Part shown: positions 8,317-16,251 of the stretch, in pieces | Layout of the letters: every line of letters begins with the position of its first letter | How positions within the stretch are numbered: position 1 is the first letter of the stretch | Source of the DNA: JAAYHC01 sp964483175 | GTDB lineage: Bacteria; Bacillota; UBA5301 | Direction: 5' to 3' | Length of the DNA stretch: 47,374 nt | Assembly (NCBI GenBank): GCA_964483175.1 | Contig: CAZAAT010000005.1 | Coordinates: 1 to 47,374 of the forward strand | Notes under the pieces: generated by a model | What the model was told of the DNA's origin: nothing | The model's input: the letters and a program-made list of their open reading frames with translations, nothing else | Databases searched by the model: none | Made by a program: the position numbers and the translations under genes

Positions 8317-9233
8317 AAAGGGGTCAGGTAGGTTGTGATTTTAGTTTCGGCTGAGTGACCCGTGCGCAGGTAAACCGTTTTGGCCTCAGGCACTGCTATA
8401 AACGCATATTGCACCGGCCGAACCAATACTTTCGGGGCAAACCGTTCCTGTTGTTCCTTGAGGCGAATCTGCCAGATTTGTCGTAGCTGGGCTTCAGCTT
8501 CAGGGTTAATCGCCGCCTCCTCACGGTGTTTCTTGTGGTAATACTCATTTAGCTCGGCCTGTTCAGCCTCGAGTTTTTGTTGAGCAATTATCGTCCAAGT
8601 CTGATCTCGGGTGGCTAACCAGTCAAGTGCCGCCTGTTCTAGCATTGTGTATGATTTTTTGAGACTAATCTTTGGCGCTTGCAGGCCTCTATTATGCTCG
8701 GGCCCAAAGTTTTGCACGTAACCAAAGATTTTTTCCCAAGCTAGTTCAAAGACTCTGCCGTTGATGCGGTCGATGACAAAGGTTTTATTTTCCTCCCAGC
8801 GACTTTCACCATAGAAGGCAAAAATGTAGGTAATGGCCAAGCTGGGTCGGTATGAGATCTTCGAATTTAACTGGTAGTATTTAACACCTGGCTGAACCAA
8901 CTGAGGTCGGGACTGAGCTGGTAAAGCCTCGGAGGAGAGGGCGATTTTACATAATAAACCTTTTTGCAGCGCCAGCTGGGCCAGGTAATGGAAACGATAG
9001 CTGCCGAGGGTGACTAATTCAGCGGTTTCTCGTTCAGCTAGATCCTGCTCCCGAAAGACAAATTCAAGCTCATATCTGCGGGCCCATGGCCCATCAAGTT
9101 TTTTTGCCAAATCATCATCGATGCTGATTTTGACTACCCGGCCATCGGTTTCAATTTTAGCCTGGCAAAGTCGGTAAAATGAACAGACAAAAGAGGCGAC
9201 ATCCAGATCTTGGGCTGCGTTTATAGAATCCAT
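8295..9233 (-). CDS. Uncharacterised partner of SNF2 helicase (possibly YqhG-like)
   Basis: I do not firmly recognise this 312-residue protein. It has no signal peptide or membrane helix. The first 110 residues contain a pattern (LGSYRFHYLAQLALQKG near 78-94) like that of helicase-linked proteins. The middle has many aromatic residues (SYRPSLAITYIFAFYGES), and 220-285 is a charged, Glu/Lys/Gln-rich helical stretch that may be a coiled coil. ATG 9233 has AGGAGG upstream inside the helicase 3' end; the two genes overlap by 13 bases, so they are translationally coupled. Bacillus has an adjacent yqhH (SNF2 helicase)-yqhG pair, which is the basis for the tentative link. Function unknown. Confidence 0.7.
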   Translation of the reverse strand: MDSINAAQDLDVASFVCSFYRLCQAKIETDGRVVKISIDDDLAKKLDGPWARRYELEFVFREQDLAERETAELVTLGSYRFHYLAQLALQKGLLCKIALSSEALPAQSRPQLVQPGVKYYQLNSKISYRPSLAITYIFAFYGESRWEENKTFVIDRINGRVFELAWEKIFGYVQNFGPEHNRGLQAPKISLKKSYTMLEQAALDWLATRDQTWTIIAQQKLEAEQAELNEYYHKKHREEAAINPEAEAQLRQIWQIRLKEQQERFAPKVLVRPVQYAFIAVPEAKTVYLRTGHSAETKITTYLTPFYSESAD

Positions 9234-11032
9234 GCTTCCTCCTGCAATTTTTTTCTTTTTTCGCGGACCGTTTGCGCCAACTTTTCGAAATTTTGCTTCA
9301 TCTCTTCATCATCTTTAGCTTGCAGTACGGCTTTGTATAGCTCACTTTCAAAAGACTTTAGCGCCCCCTCTGAACCGAACAACGCCTCCAACTCGCCAAT
9401 TACTAAGTTAAACATTTCAATTTTTTCATCGAGCAATCGTAAGAGGTGGGCCTCAATGGTATTGGTTGTTGACAGATTAAAGATCGATACATCCCTGGTT
9501 TGACCAAGTCGATGGATGCGTCCTATCCGTTGTTCTAAACGCATCGGATTCCAAGGCAGATCATAGTTGATCATTGCATTGCAAAACTGAAAGTTCAATC
9601 CTTCGCCTCCAGACTCAGTGCAGACCATGATATCGACCGTGTTTCTAAACAAATGGGCCGCCCATTGCTTGCGGCTAGCTGAAAGCGAACCATCAAAGCC
9701 AACGACTTGGTAACCTTGTTCGGAAAAGAACTTTAACAAATAGTTCATCGTTGCCCGGTATTCGGTGAAGATTATCACTTTGTCTCGATGCTCTTGGATA
9801 AGTTCTAAACAGATTTTTGCCTTGCTCGGTGCAGAAATGGCGACAGCTTTCTCCAGTAGTCGGTAGAGTCCTTGTTGATTTTCTGGATCGGCTTTTTGAT
9901 GCATCCGAGCCAGGGTATATGCAGCAGCCATCGGACTAGAGCAGATCTCACGCTGCAAAGTGATTAAGGGCAAGCCAATTTGTAATCCTAGGTGCTGCGT
10001 TTTTTCTCGAACATACCTGGTTATCTCCTGATATAACTCTACTTCAGGTTCGGATAACTCTATCGGAATTGATCTTATTACCCGACGTGGTAGATTAATG
10101 CCGGCATCGGTTCGGCGATTTCGGATCATGACTTCTTTTAGTAAGGTTTTTAGTTTTTCTGAATCTCTCGGTTTGCGATCTGTGGTGATATGAGCCTTTT
10201 TAAATTCGCGAAAAGTCCCGAGCTGACCGGGCTTTAATAAGGTAATTAAATTATAAAGCTCTTTAAGATTATTTTGTACCGGTGTGGCCGTCAATAACAA
10301 TAAGTATTTTGTGCTCAAAGAGTTCACCAACTGCCAGTTTAAAGTTCGTTCGTTTTTTAGTTTATGCGCCTCATCGACGATTATCAGATCATAGGATTGA
10401 CTTAAGACCGCTTGCCGGTTTGCTCCGTGTTTGGCTAGGTCTAGTGAAGCAATGAGCAAGTCGTTGGTATACCAATCCCAATGCCGCTTAGCGATCCAGG
10501 CAGTGATATCGAACTTTTCCCGCAACTCTTGTTGCCATTGGCGACACAGGGAGGCAGGGGTTAAAATTAGGACTTTTCGAACCATTTTGCGGAGTAGGTA
10601 CTCCTTGAGAACTAAACCGGCTTCAATGGTTTTGCCCAGTCCGACCTCATCAGCCAAGATGACCCGGCCATGAAACTCATTGATTACCCTGTATGCGGTA
10701 TTCAGTTGGTGCTGGTAATATAAGACACCGGATCGCCGCCAAATATCTTTTAAATGTTCAAGTGCTATCAGTTTATGCTCTGTAGCTTTTAAACCTAGCT
10801 GGTAAGCCAATTGGGCTAACGAAAAAAAATCCCAGCTTACGTCGGAGCCTGACCTAATAAGCTGTCGAAAGTGGCGGTATCCATCTTTATGGACTAGTAT
10901 TTTAAAAGGCAAGCCACTTGGATCCGGTATTTCGACCTCCTGATATAGACTGTGGTCATCAGCTTTCAAGTGTTGCCCTGCTTGGAAACGAGCGGTTCCT
11001 CGTAAGAGCGGTTGAGTAATAACAATCTCCAT
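9221..11032 (-). CDS. SNF2/RapA-like DEAD/DEAH-box helicase
   Basis: This 603-residue superfamily-2 ATPase is of the Swi2/Snf2 class, like Bacillus YqhH and related to RapA. Motif I is DEVGLGKT (about 128-135), motif II DEAH (220-223), motif III TATPVQNN, and motif VI QRIGRIHRLGQ near 500. The C-terminal 40 residues are a charged helix. Such enzymes translocate on double-stranded DNA and remodel DNA-protein complexes; no nuclease or methylase domain is visible. ATG 11032 is chosen because AAGGAGG lies 8 bases before it; the frame could open 18 codons earlier without a site. It is cotranscribed with the following 312-residue gene, against the direction of its neighbours. Confidence 0.88.
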   Translation of the reverse strand: MEIVITQPLLRGTARFQAGQHLKADDHSLYQEVEIPDPSGLPFKILVHKDGYRHFRQLIRSGSDVSWDFFSLAQLAYQLGLKATEHKLIALEHLKDIWRRSGVLYYQHQLNTAYRVINEFHGRVILADEVGLGKTIEAGLVLKEYLLRKMVRKVLILTPASLCRQWQQELREKFDITAWIAKRHWDWYTNDLLIASLDLAKHGANRQAVLSQSYDLIIVDEAHKLKNERTLNWQLVNSLSTKYLLLLTATPVQNNLKELYNLITLLKPGQLGTFREFKKAHITTDRKPRDSEKLKTLLKEVMIRNRRTDAGINLPRRVIRSIPIELSEPEVELYQEITRYVREKTQHLGLQIGLPLITLQREICSSPMAAAYTLARMHQKADPENQQGLYRLLEKAVAISAPSKAKICLELIQEHRDKVIIFTEYRATMNYLLKFFSEQGYQVVGFDGSLSASRKQWAAHLFRNTVDIMVCTESGGEGLNFQFCNAMINYDLPWNPMRLEQRIGRIHRLGQTRDVSIFNLSTTNTIEAHLLRLLDEKIEMFNLVIGELEALFGSEGALKSFESELYKAVLQAKDDEEMKQNFEKLAQTVREKRKKLQEEAWIL

Positions 11033-11141
11033 TAACACTTCCTCCTTGCAGGCGCTATTATTCCCAAAACAGCGGAAGGCTTTCACGAAGAGGAGTTAGT
11101 CTTTCGGGTATTGAATGCTCAATCATTCGGAGTTGGTACAA

Positions 11142-11657
11142 ATGCAGAATGGATTGGTTTTAGTCTACACGGGAAATGGCAAAGGCAAGACAACCGCAGC
11201 ACTGGGATTGGCCTTGCGTCAAGCTGGACAAGGTGGCAAGGTGCTAATATTGCAGTTTCTTAAATCTGCTACTGACGGCGGCGAGCACAAGGCTGTACGG
11301 AATCTGCCCGGCATTGAGATTATTCCCTGCGGCCAAGAGGGCTTTATCATCGGCCAAGCGCAGCCGGAAGATTACGAGCTGGCAGCTAAAGGCCTTCGGC
11401 TGGCCAACGAAGCTTTGGACCGCGGTCGCTGCCAGATGCTTGTCTTAGACGAAATCAATGTCGCAGTTGCGCTTGGGTTGGTTTCTGTATCAGATTTATT
11501 AGCTCTTATTTCTAAACGGGGCCCGGTCCATCTGGTGCTGACCGGCAGGGAAGCCGCACCAGAGATTATTGCGGCTGCCGATATTGTCTCCGAACTCGTC
11601 GAAATCAAACATGATTTTCAAAGGGGCCGCACAACTTTGGCCGGAATTGAATTTTGA
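11142..11657 (+). CDS. cobO: Corrinoid adenosyltransferase (CobO/BtuR type)
   Basis: This 171-residue cytoplasmic enzyme transfers adenosine from ATP to cob(I)alamin, making coenzyme B12. It has the P-loop GNGKGKTT at the start, LQFLKS, and LDEINVAV typical of the family. No other B12 genes are nearby, so it may serve salvage or B12-dependent metabolism elsewhere. ATG 11142 is preferred because CGGAG (11128-11132) lies 9 bases upstream; an alternative ATG at 11115 would add nine residues but has a weaker site. Divergent from the helicase gene, 110 bases away. Confidence 0.92.
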   Translation: MQNGLVLVYTGNGKGKTTAALGLALRQAGQGGKVLILQFLKSATDGGEHKAVRNLPGIEIIPCGQEGFIIGQAQPEDYELAAKGLRLANEALDRGRCQMLVLDEINVAVALGLVSVSDLLALISKRGPVHLVLTGREAAPEIIAAADIVSELVEIKHDFQRGRTTLAGIEF

Positions 11658-11682
11658 AATCTTGTAATGGGGGGAAAATACC

Positions 11683-13014
11683 ATCAAAATTTTCATAACT
11701 ACGATGGGCTGTGCCAAGAACACGGTAGACTCCGACCACATGGCCGGTTATCTGATCCAAGCAGGCCATCAGATCAGCGAATCGCTGGACCAAGCTGATG
11801 CAGCAATCATTAATACGTGTGGCTTCATTCAGCCGGCGGTTGAGGAAAATATCGAAGCCATCCTCGAGTTGATTGCGCATAAAGAGTTAGGAATGTTAAG
11901 CTGCTTGATTGTGGCTGGTTGTCTTAGTCAGAGGTATCAGCGAGACTTAGCAGTTGAGTTTCCGGAGGTTGATGGGTTCGTCGGTACCGGTGAGTATGAG
12001 CGGATTGCCACGATCTTAGAACAGGCTATGGCCGGACAACGGCCGCAGTCCTATGAGCTCATCCACAGTTACAAGCCTGCCATGCCTAGAATGGTTTTAG
12101 AGCCGGGTGCCAGCGCGTACTTAAAGGTGGCCGAAGGCTGTCCGCGCCGGTGTAGCTATTGTGTCATTCCCACAATACGTGGGGGGTTGCATTCGCGCCA
12201 GATGAGCGATATCTTGGCAGAGGCCAAAACATTGGCCGAACAAGGAGTTAAGGAACTTATCCTTGTGGCTCAGGATACAACGGCATATGGCTTGGATTTG
12301 GCACAACGCTCGTTATTGCCTGACTTGCTGAAGCAGCTAGCAGCAATTCCACAGTTAGAGTGGATCCGGTTCCTGTATGCTTATCCTGAACTAGTCGATG
12401 ATGAACTGCTTAAAGTAATGGCTGAAGAGCCGAAGCTATGCCCATATCTGGACCTTCCCCTGCAACACGCTTCAGCCAGAATTCTGCGTAGTATGGGGCG
12501 TCGCGGAGAGGCAAGCCAGTACTTGCACCTAATAGAGAAGATTCGCAATCGTCTTCCGAAGGTCGCGATTCATAGTACCTTTATTCTGGGGTATCCGGGA
12601 GAAACTGAAGCCGAGTTTGCCGAATTGCTCGAATTTGTCGATGAGGTTAAGTTTAATCAGCTTGCAGCATTTACTTTCTACCCTGAAGAAGGGACCAGAG
12701 CTGCAAGCTTACCAAATCAGGTTCCGGGTGAGCTCGCCCGCGAAAGGTTGCATAGGTTAACCGATTTGCAGGCGATAATTTCCGCAGAACAAAACCGATT
12801 ACGAGTGGGTACTGTGGATACTATTTTGGTTGAGTCAGTTCTGCCTTCAGACCATCTTGTAACCGGGCGCAGCAAGTTGGAAGCGCCGGAGATTGATGCG
12901 ATATTCAGTTGTGAAGTGAGGCCGGATAGCAAGTTGCCCCAAGTGGGCGACTTTGTCCGAGTACGAATTATAGATGCTGATAGCCAAGTGATATCAGCAA
13001 TATTAGAAGATTAA
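11683..13014 (+). CDS. rimO: Ribosomal protein S12 methylthiotransferase RimO
   Basis: RimO adds a methylthio group to the conserved aspartate of ribosomal protein S12. It has an N-terminal MTTase domain (GCAKNTVDSD), a radical-SAM site CPRRCSYC (about residue 155) and a C-terminal TRAM domain from about 370. The first ordinary start is ATG 11704, but that would cut off the first beta strand and has no ribosome site. GGGGGG (11669-11674) sits 8 bases before ATC 11683, which gives an N terminus KIFITTMGCAKN like homologues. I therefore propose an AUC start; a conservative annotation would use 11704. Product 443 or 436 residues. Function certain, start uncertain. Confidence 0.9.
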   Translation: MKIFITTMGCAKNTVDSDHMAGYLIQAGHQISESLDQADAAIINTCGFIQPAVEENIEAILELIAHKELGMLSCLIVAGCLSQRYQRDLAVEFPEVDGFVGTGEYERIATILEQAMAGQRPQSYELIHSYKPAMPRMVLEPGASAYLKVAEGCPRRCSYCVIPTIRGGLHSRQMSDILAEAKTLAEQGVKELILVAQDTTAYGLDLAQRSLLPDLLKQLAAIPQLEWIRFLYAYPELVDDELLKVMAEEPKLCPYLDLPLQHASARILRSMGRRGEASQYLHLIEKIRNRLPKVAIHSTFILGYPGETEAEFAELLEFVDEVKFNQLAAFTFYPEEGTRAASLPNQVPGELARERLHRLTDLQAIISAEQNRLRVGTVDTILVESVLPSDHLVTGRSKLEAPEIDAIFSCEVRPDSKLPQVGDFVRVRIIDADSQVISAILED

Positions 13015-13033
13015 TTGGAGAGGTGAGGGGCAA

Positions 13034-13564
13034 ATGAATTTGCCGACTATGGTTACCACAGCCCGAATCTTGTTAATCCCCGTTTTTATGGTCTTTTTGC
13101 TTGTAAATATCAAGTATGGGGCACTATTAGCTGCTGCAGTCTTTATCTTAGCTGCGGCAACCGATGGTCTTGACGGATATCTAGCCCGGAGCCGTAATGA
13201 AGTTACCCGTTTAGGAATTTTGCTGGATCCGCTGGCCGACAAATTGCTGATCACAGCAGCATTGGTTTCATTGATCCAGCTGGATCGGGTTTCTGCCTGG
13301 GTCGCCATGCTTATTTTAGGTCGTGAGTTCGCCATCACCGGATTACGCTTAGTGGCTGCCGCCGAGGGTGTAGTGATTTCCGCCAGCAAGCTTGGTAAAT
13401 TCAAAACGATTTCGCAGATTGTAGCTATAGTAGCTGTATTGATTAACTTTCCTGCTAACCAGGCTCTGCTGTGGATAGCTGTGGCCATAACCGTCTGGTC
13501 AGGGATCGATTACTTTGCTAAAGCTGCAGCAGTATTTCAGGACTCCCGTGGTTCCAAGAACTGA
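13034..13564 (+). CDS. pgsA: CDP-diacylglycerol--glycerol-3-phosphate 3-phosphatidyltransferase
   Basis: This 176-residue integral membrane enzyme makes phosphatidylglycerol phosphate, the first committed step of phosphatidylglycerol synthesis. The CDP-alcohol phosphotransferase signature D-x2-DG-x2-AR-x8-G-x3-D-x3-D is intact at DGLDGYLARSRNEVTRLGIL and the following DPLAD. Several hydrophobic helices cover the rest. ATG 13034 has GGAGAGGTGAGGGG upstream. It follows rimO by 19 bases and ends at a terminator, so it probably closes the cobO-rimO-pgsA unit. Confidence 0.93.
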   Translation: MNLPTMVTTARILLIPVFMVFLLVNIKYGALLAAAVFILAAATDGLDGYLARSRNEVTRLGILLDPLADKLLITAALVSLIQLDRVSAWVAMLILGREFAITGLRLVAAAEGVVISASKLGKFKTISQIVAIVAVLINFPANQALLWIAVAITVWSGIDYFAKAAAVFQDSRGSKN

Positions 13565-13587
13565 ATTTGCCATTTTCAGCACTTTAA

Positions 13588-13628
13588 GCCGCTTTTTCCT
13601 GGTATTACTTGGAGGAAGCGGCATTTTT
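13588..13628 (+). terminator. Terminator after pgsA
   Basis: The arms gccgctt (13588-13594) and aagcggc (13616-13622) pair perfectly. The inner stem continues with mismatches, and ATTTTT follows. It separates the rimO-pgsA unit from the next genes. Confidence 0.65.
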
Positions 13629-13641
13629 CTTGCTGTAGCTA

Positions 13642-13650
13642 TGTTATAAT
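13642..13650 (+). promoter_or_regulatory. Extended -10 promoter for the 13691 gene
   Basis: TGTTATAAT combines a consensus TATAAT with the upstream TG of an extended -10. I see no good -35 box. It lies just after a terminator and 40 bases before the next start codon. Confidence 0.5.
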
Positions 13651-13690
13651 GGTCTTCGGATTGCTGAGTGAATGGGAGGGGGAGAACTTG

Positions 13691-14221
13691 ATGCCCGGAC
13701 GAGTTAAAAAAATCGTAGTCGGGGTCGCATCATTTTTGATTGTCGGCGGATTGTTATTTGCCGCTAATTATTTCTATCAAAAAACTCAAATTGAGCAACC
13801 AATGATCGATATAATCAGCGGAATTGCTGGGGTAGAGGATTTAGAGCTTAGCATTGAAAAAGGCAAACTGGTGGTATACGTGGCGTTAGCACCTAATGCT
13901 GAGATCACAACCACTTGGCCTCAAATCGTGGAGGCGGCAGCGGTTGTTGACGATCCTAATCGCTTTTCAATTAAGATCCGCGAGAGTCAGGAGTTGTCAG
14001 CAGAGTTAGTTAAGGCTTCAGTAGCCCTAGAATTAGCGGTTCAGGAGTCATTGGCCACCGGTGCTTATACCGCGATTCCAAAGGTCCTCGCCGAGTTGGA
14101 AGAGGTATATGGGGTAAATTCACAAGTGAGTCTGAGCAGAGAACAGCTCTTAATTGAGTTAGCAGTTGAATCAGATAAACTGTATCAAATTGTTTCCTTA
14201 GCGCAACAGGACAGGGGGTGA
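13691..14221 (+). CDS. Membrane-anchored protein of unknown function, linked to FtsH-like protease
   Basis: I do not recognise this 176-residue protein. After a short basic start (residues 1-7) comes one transmembrane helix (about 8-28). A soluble domain of alternating beta and helix follows, rich in Glu, Val and Ala, with no cysteines. With positive residues before the helix, the soluble part should face outward. ATG 13691 is chosen because GGGAGGGGGA (13674-13683) lies 7 bases before it; the longer frame from 13649 covers the promoter. It ends 5 bases before the FtsH-like gene, so the two should be cotranscribed. It could be a partner or adaptor of that protease; this is inference from position alone. 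Confidence 0.75.
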   Translation: MPGRVKKIVVGVASFLIVGGLLFAANYFYQKTQIEQPMIDIISGIAGVEDLELSIEKGKLVVYVALAPNAEITTTWPQIVEAAAVVDDPNRFSIKIRESQELSAELVKASVALELAVQESLATGAYTAIPKVLAELEEVYGVNSQVSLSREQLLIELAVESDKLYQIVSLAQQDRG

Positions 14222-14226
14222 GATAA

Positions 14227-15726
14227 ATGCTAATTTCGACGGCGGTCGGTGCGCTTGTGGCCCTCATTGGGTTTTTAGCTTTCAAAGGATTTGATATTAC
14301 TCCAGTGCTGATTCTAGCAATCATCACGGGGCTTTTCTATCTGATATTGCGCCGTGACTTATCCGGCATTGGAGCAAAAAAGCGCTTTCGGGTCACCACA
14401 GGCAGCCAGAATAAGCAACGTCGGAGCGTTAGCTTCGATGATATTGGTGGACAAGAAGTAGCCAAACGAGAATTTTTGGAGGCACTTGAATTTGTCAAAA
14501 ACGAAGCCCAGGTCAAAAAGTTAGGTATTCGCCCGTTGAAAGGAATCTTGTTAACTGGACCTCCGGGTACAGGAAAAACTATGTTAGCTAAAGCCGGCGC
14601 TCACTATACACAATCAGCTTTTCTCTCCGCTTCCGGGAGCGAGTTTGTCGAGATGTACGCTGGTGTCGGCGCTCAGCGGGTGCGTAAAATATTTCAGGAA
14701 GCCCGTGAGGCTGCCCGGAAAGCTGGAAAGAATAGTGCGGTCATTTTCATTGACGAGCTGGAAGTGTTAGGCGGGAAACGTGGGTCAAATACAAACCATC
14801 ATGAGTACGATCAAACTCTCAACCAGCTTCTGGTCGAAATGGATGGGATTGCTTCTGACGACGATGTACGTGTTCTGGTTTTAGGTGCGACCAATCGGCC
14901 GGATCTGTTGGATGATGCGTTAACTCGCCCAGGGAGATTCGACCGGATCGTAAAAGTAGAGCTTCCTGACCGAAAAGGACGTCTACATATCCTTAAGATT
15001 CATGTTGCGGGTAAGCCGGTTGATTCAGAAGTGAACCTAGACGAGCTGGCACGGGAAACTTTTGGGTTTAGTGGTGCTCACCTTGAAAGTTTAGTTAATG
15101 AAGCCGCGATTTTGGCGATGCGCGAAAAAAGCAAAACTATTCGTGCAAGCCATTTCCGCGAAGCCGTAGATAAGGTAATGTTAGGTGAGAAGCTTGATCG
15201 TCGGCCCAAACTTGCAGAATTGGAAAGGATTGCCTTGCACGAATCCGGACATGCCATCGCCAGTGAGCTGGTCAACCCGGGTTCGGTCTCCTCTGTGGCG
15301 ATCACCTCGCGCGGTAAGGCCTTGGGATATATGCGACAAGCGCCCCGAGACGATCAGTACCTGTATACCAAGGAAGATCTTGAGAACCAGATTAAAGTTG
15401 CCTTAGCAGGTGCGGTTGCGGAGGAACTGGTTTTAGGAATGCGCAGCACAGGATGTCAGAATGACCTGCAACAGGTGGTCGGATTAACAAAACAGATGAT
15501 TTCCAGCGGAATGTCTGACCTCGGCACGGTGGTCTTAGCGGACCTTCCAGAAACAGTAGTATACCAGACTGTCCAAAGAATCGTCGGAGAGTTAGAAGAT
15601 CAGGTGCGTCACGAACTAGCTGAGCGCCAAGATCTTTTGCGTTCATGTACCGACAAACTCCTGGAAGAGGAGAAAATTAGCGGTGCATTCATTCGGGAGT
15701 TGTTGCAGAAAACCCTTGCCGCGTGA
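14227..15726 (+). CDS. Short FtsH-like AAA+ membrane zinc protease
   Basis: This 499-residue relative of FtsH has two adjacent membrane helices (about 3-20 and 24-42) with only a few residues between, so the usual external domain is missing. The AAA+ module follows: Walker A GPPGTGKT (about 112-119), Walker B VIFIDE, second region RPGRFDR. The M41 protease domain has HESGH at 338-342 and the third zinc ligand in CQND. All catalytic residues are present. True FtsH is usually 600 or more residues, so this is probably a specialised paralogue rather than the housekeeping enzyme. SD is GGGGGTGAG before ATG 14227. Confidence 0.85.
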   Translation: MLISTAVGALVALIGFLAFKGFDITPVLILAIITGLFYLILRRDLSGIGAKKRFRVTTGSQNKQRRSVSFDDIGGQEVAKREFLEALEFVKNEAQVKKLGIRPLKGILLTGPPGTGKTMLAKAGAHYTQSAFLSASGSEFVEMYAGVGAQRVRKIFQEAREAARKAGKNSAVIFIDELEVLGGKRGSNTNHHEYDQTLNQLLVEMDGIASDDDVRVLVLGATNRPDLLDDALTRPGRFDRIVKVELPDRKGRLHILKIHVAGKPVDSEVNLDELARETFGFSGAHLESLVNEAAILAMREKSKTIRASHFREAVDKVMLGEKLDRRPKLAELERIALHESGHAIASELVNPGSVSSVAITSRGKALGYMRQAPRDDQYLYTKEDLENQIKVALAGAVAEELVLGMRSTGCQNDLQQVVGLTKQMISSGMSDLGTVVLADLPETVVYQTVQRIVGELEDQVRHELAERQDLLRSCTDKLLEEEKISGAFIRELLQKTLAA

Positions 15727-15755
15727 CGGGGGCGAATTACAGGGAGGTAGACGCG

Positions 15756-16229
15756 ATGAACTTAGACAAGCTAAGCAGCGAAGTTGCTGAACGGTTAGGA
15801 AATTGCGGGGCAACAGTGGCTACGGCCGAATCATGCACCGGGGGTCTGGTCGCTAATATCATTACTAATCAGCCCGGCAGCTCTGCCTATTTTTTAGGTG
15901 GAGTGGTTGCTTACAGTAATGAGCTGAAGATATCCCTCCTTGGTGTCAGTTCAGATCTGCTGATCACTAAGGGAGCTGTTAGCGCCGAAACGGTTGAAGC
16001 AATGGCGCTTGGCATACAGAGATTAACCGGTGCAACTTATGCTCTAGCTACTTCTGGAATCGCCGGCCCCGGTGGAGCAACAGCGGACAAGCCTGTTGGC
16101 CTGGTCTATTTAGGATTGGCTGGGCCAGCAGGGGTTATTAGTTGTCGAAAGCAGTTTTCGGGTAACCGGATCAGCATTAAGCAGCAGACGACCGAAGCGG
16201 TGTTAAGGTTATTGTTGGAACGGACTTAG
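15756..16229 (+). CDS. pncC: Nicotinamide-nucleotide amidase, CinA C-terminal type (PncC)
   Basis: This 157-residue protein equals only the C-terminal domain of CinA, which deamidates nicotinamide mononucleotide to recycle NAD. The motifs ATAESCTGG, VVAYSNELK and TSGIAGPGGAT are intact. The N-terminal MoCF domain of full CinA is absent, and no reading frame for it lies upstream. ATG 15756 has AGGGAGG 8 bases before it; a GTG at 15723 overlaps the protease stop. Position just upstream of recA matches the cinA-recA neighbourhood of many bacteria, here with two genes between. Confidence 0.9.
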   Translation: MNLDKLSSEVAERLGNCGATVATAESCTGGLVANIITNQPGSSAYFLGGVVAYSNELKISLLGVSSDLLITKGAVSAETVEAMALGIQRLTGATYALATSGIAGPGGATADKPVGLVYLGLAGPAGVISCRKQFSGNRISIKQQTTEAVLRLLLERT

Positions 16230-16251
16230 CTCGGCATAAAGGAGGGGGAGG

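Noticed and set aside
11033..11141. Cobalamin riboswitch before cobO
   Set aside because: The 110-base divergent gap is too short for a B12 riboswitch and lacks a recognisable B12-box.
13003..13488. Open frame of 161 codons on the minus strand opposite pgsA
   Set aside because: It lies wholly opposite pgsA, which has an intact catalytic signature, and its product is a low-complexity Ala/Ile/Ser-rich sequence with no ribosome site.
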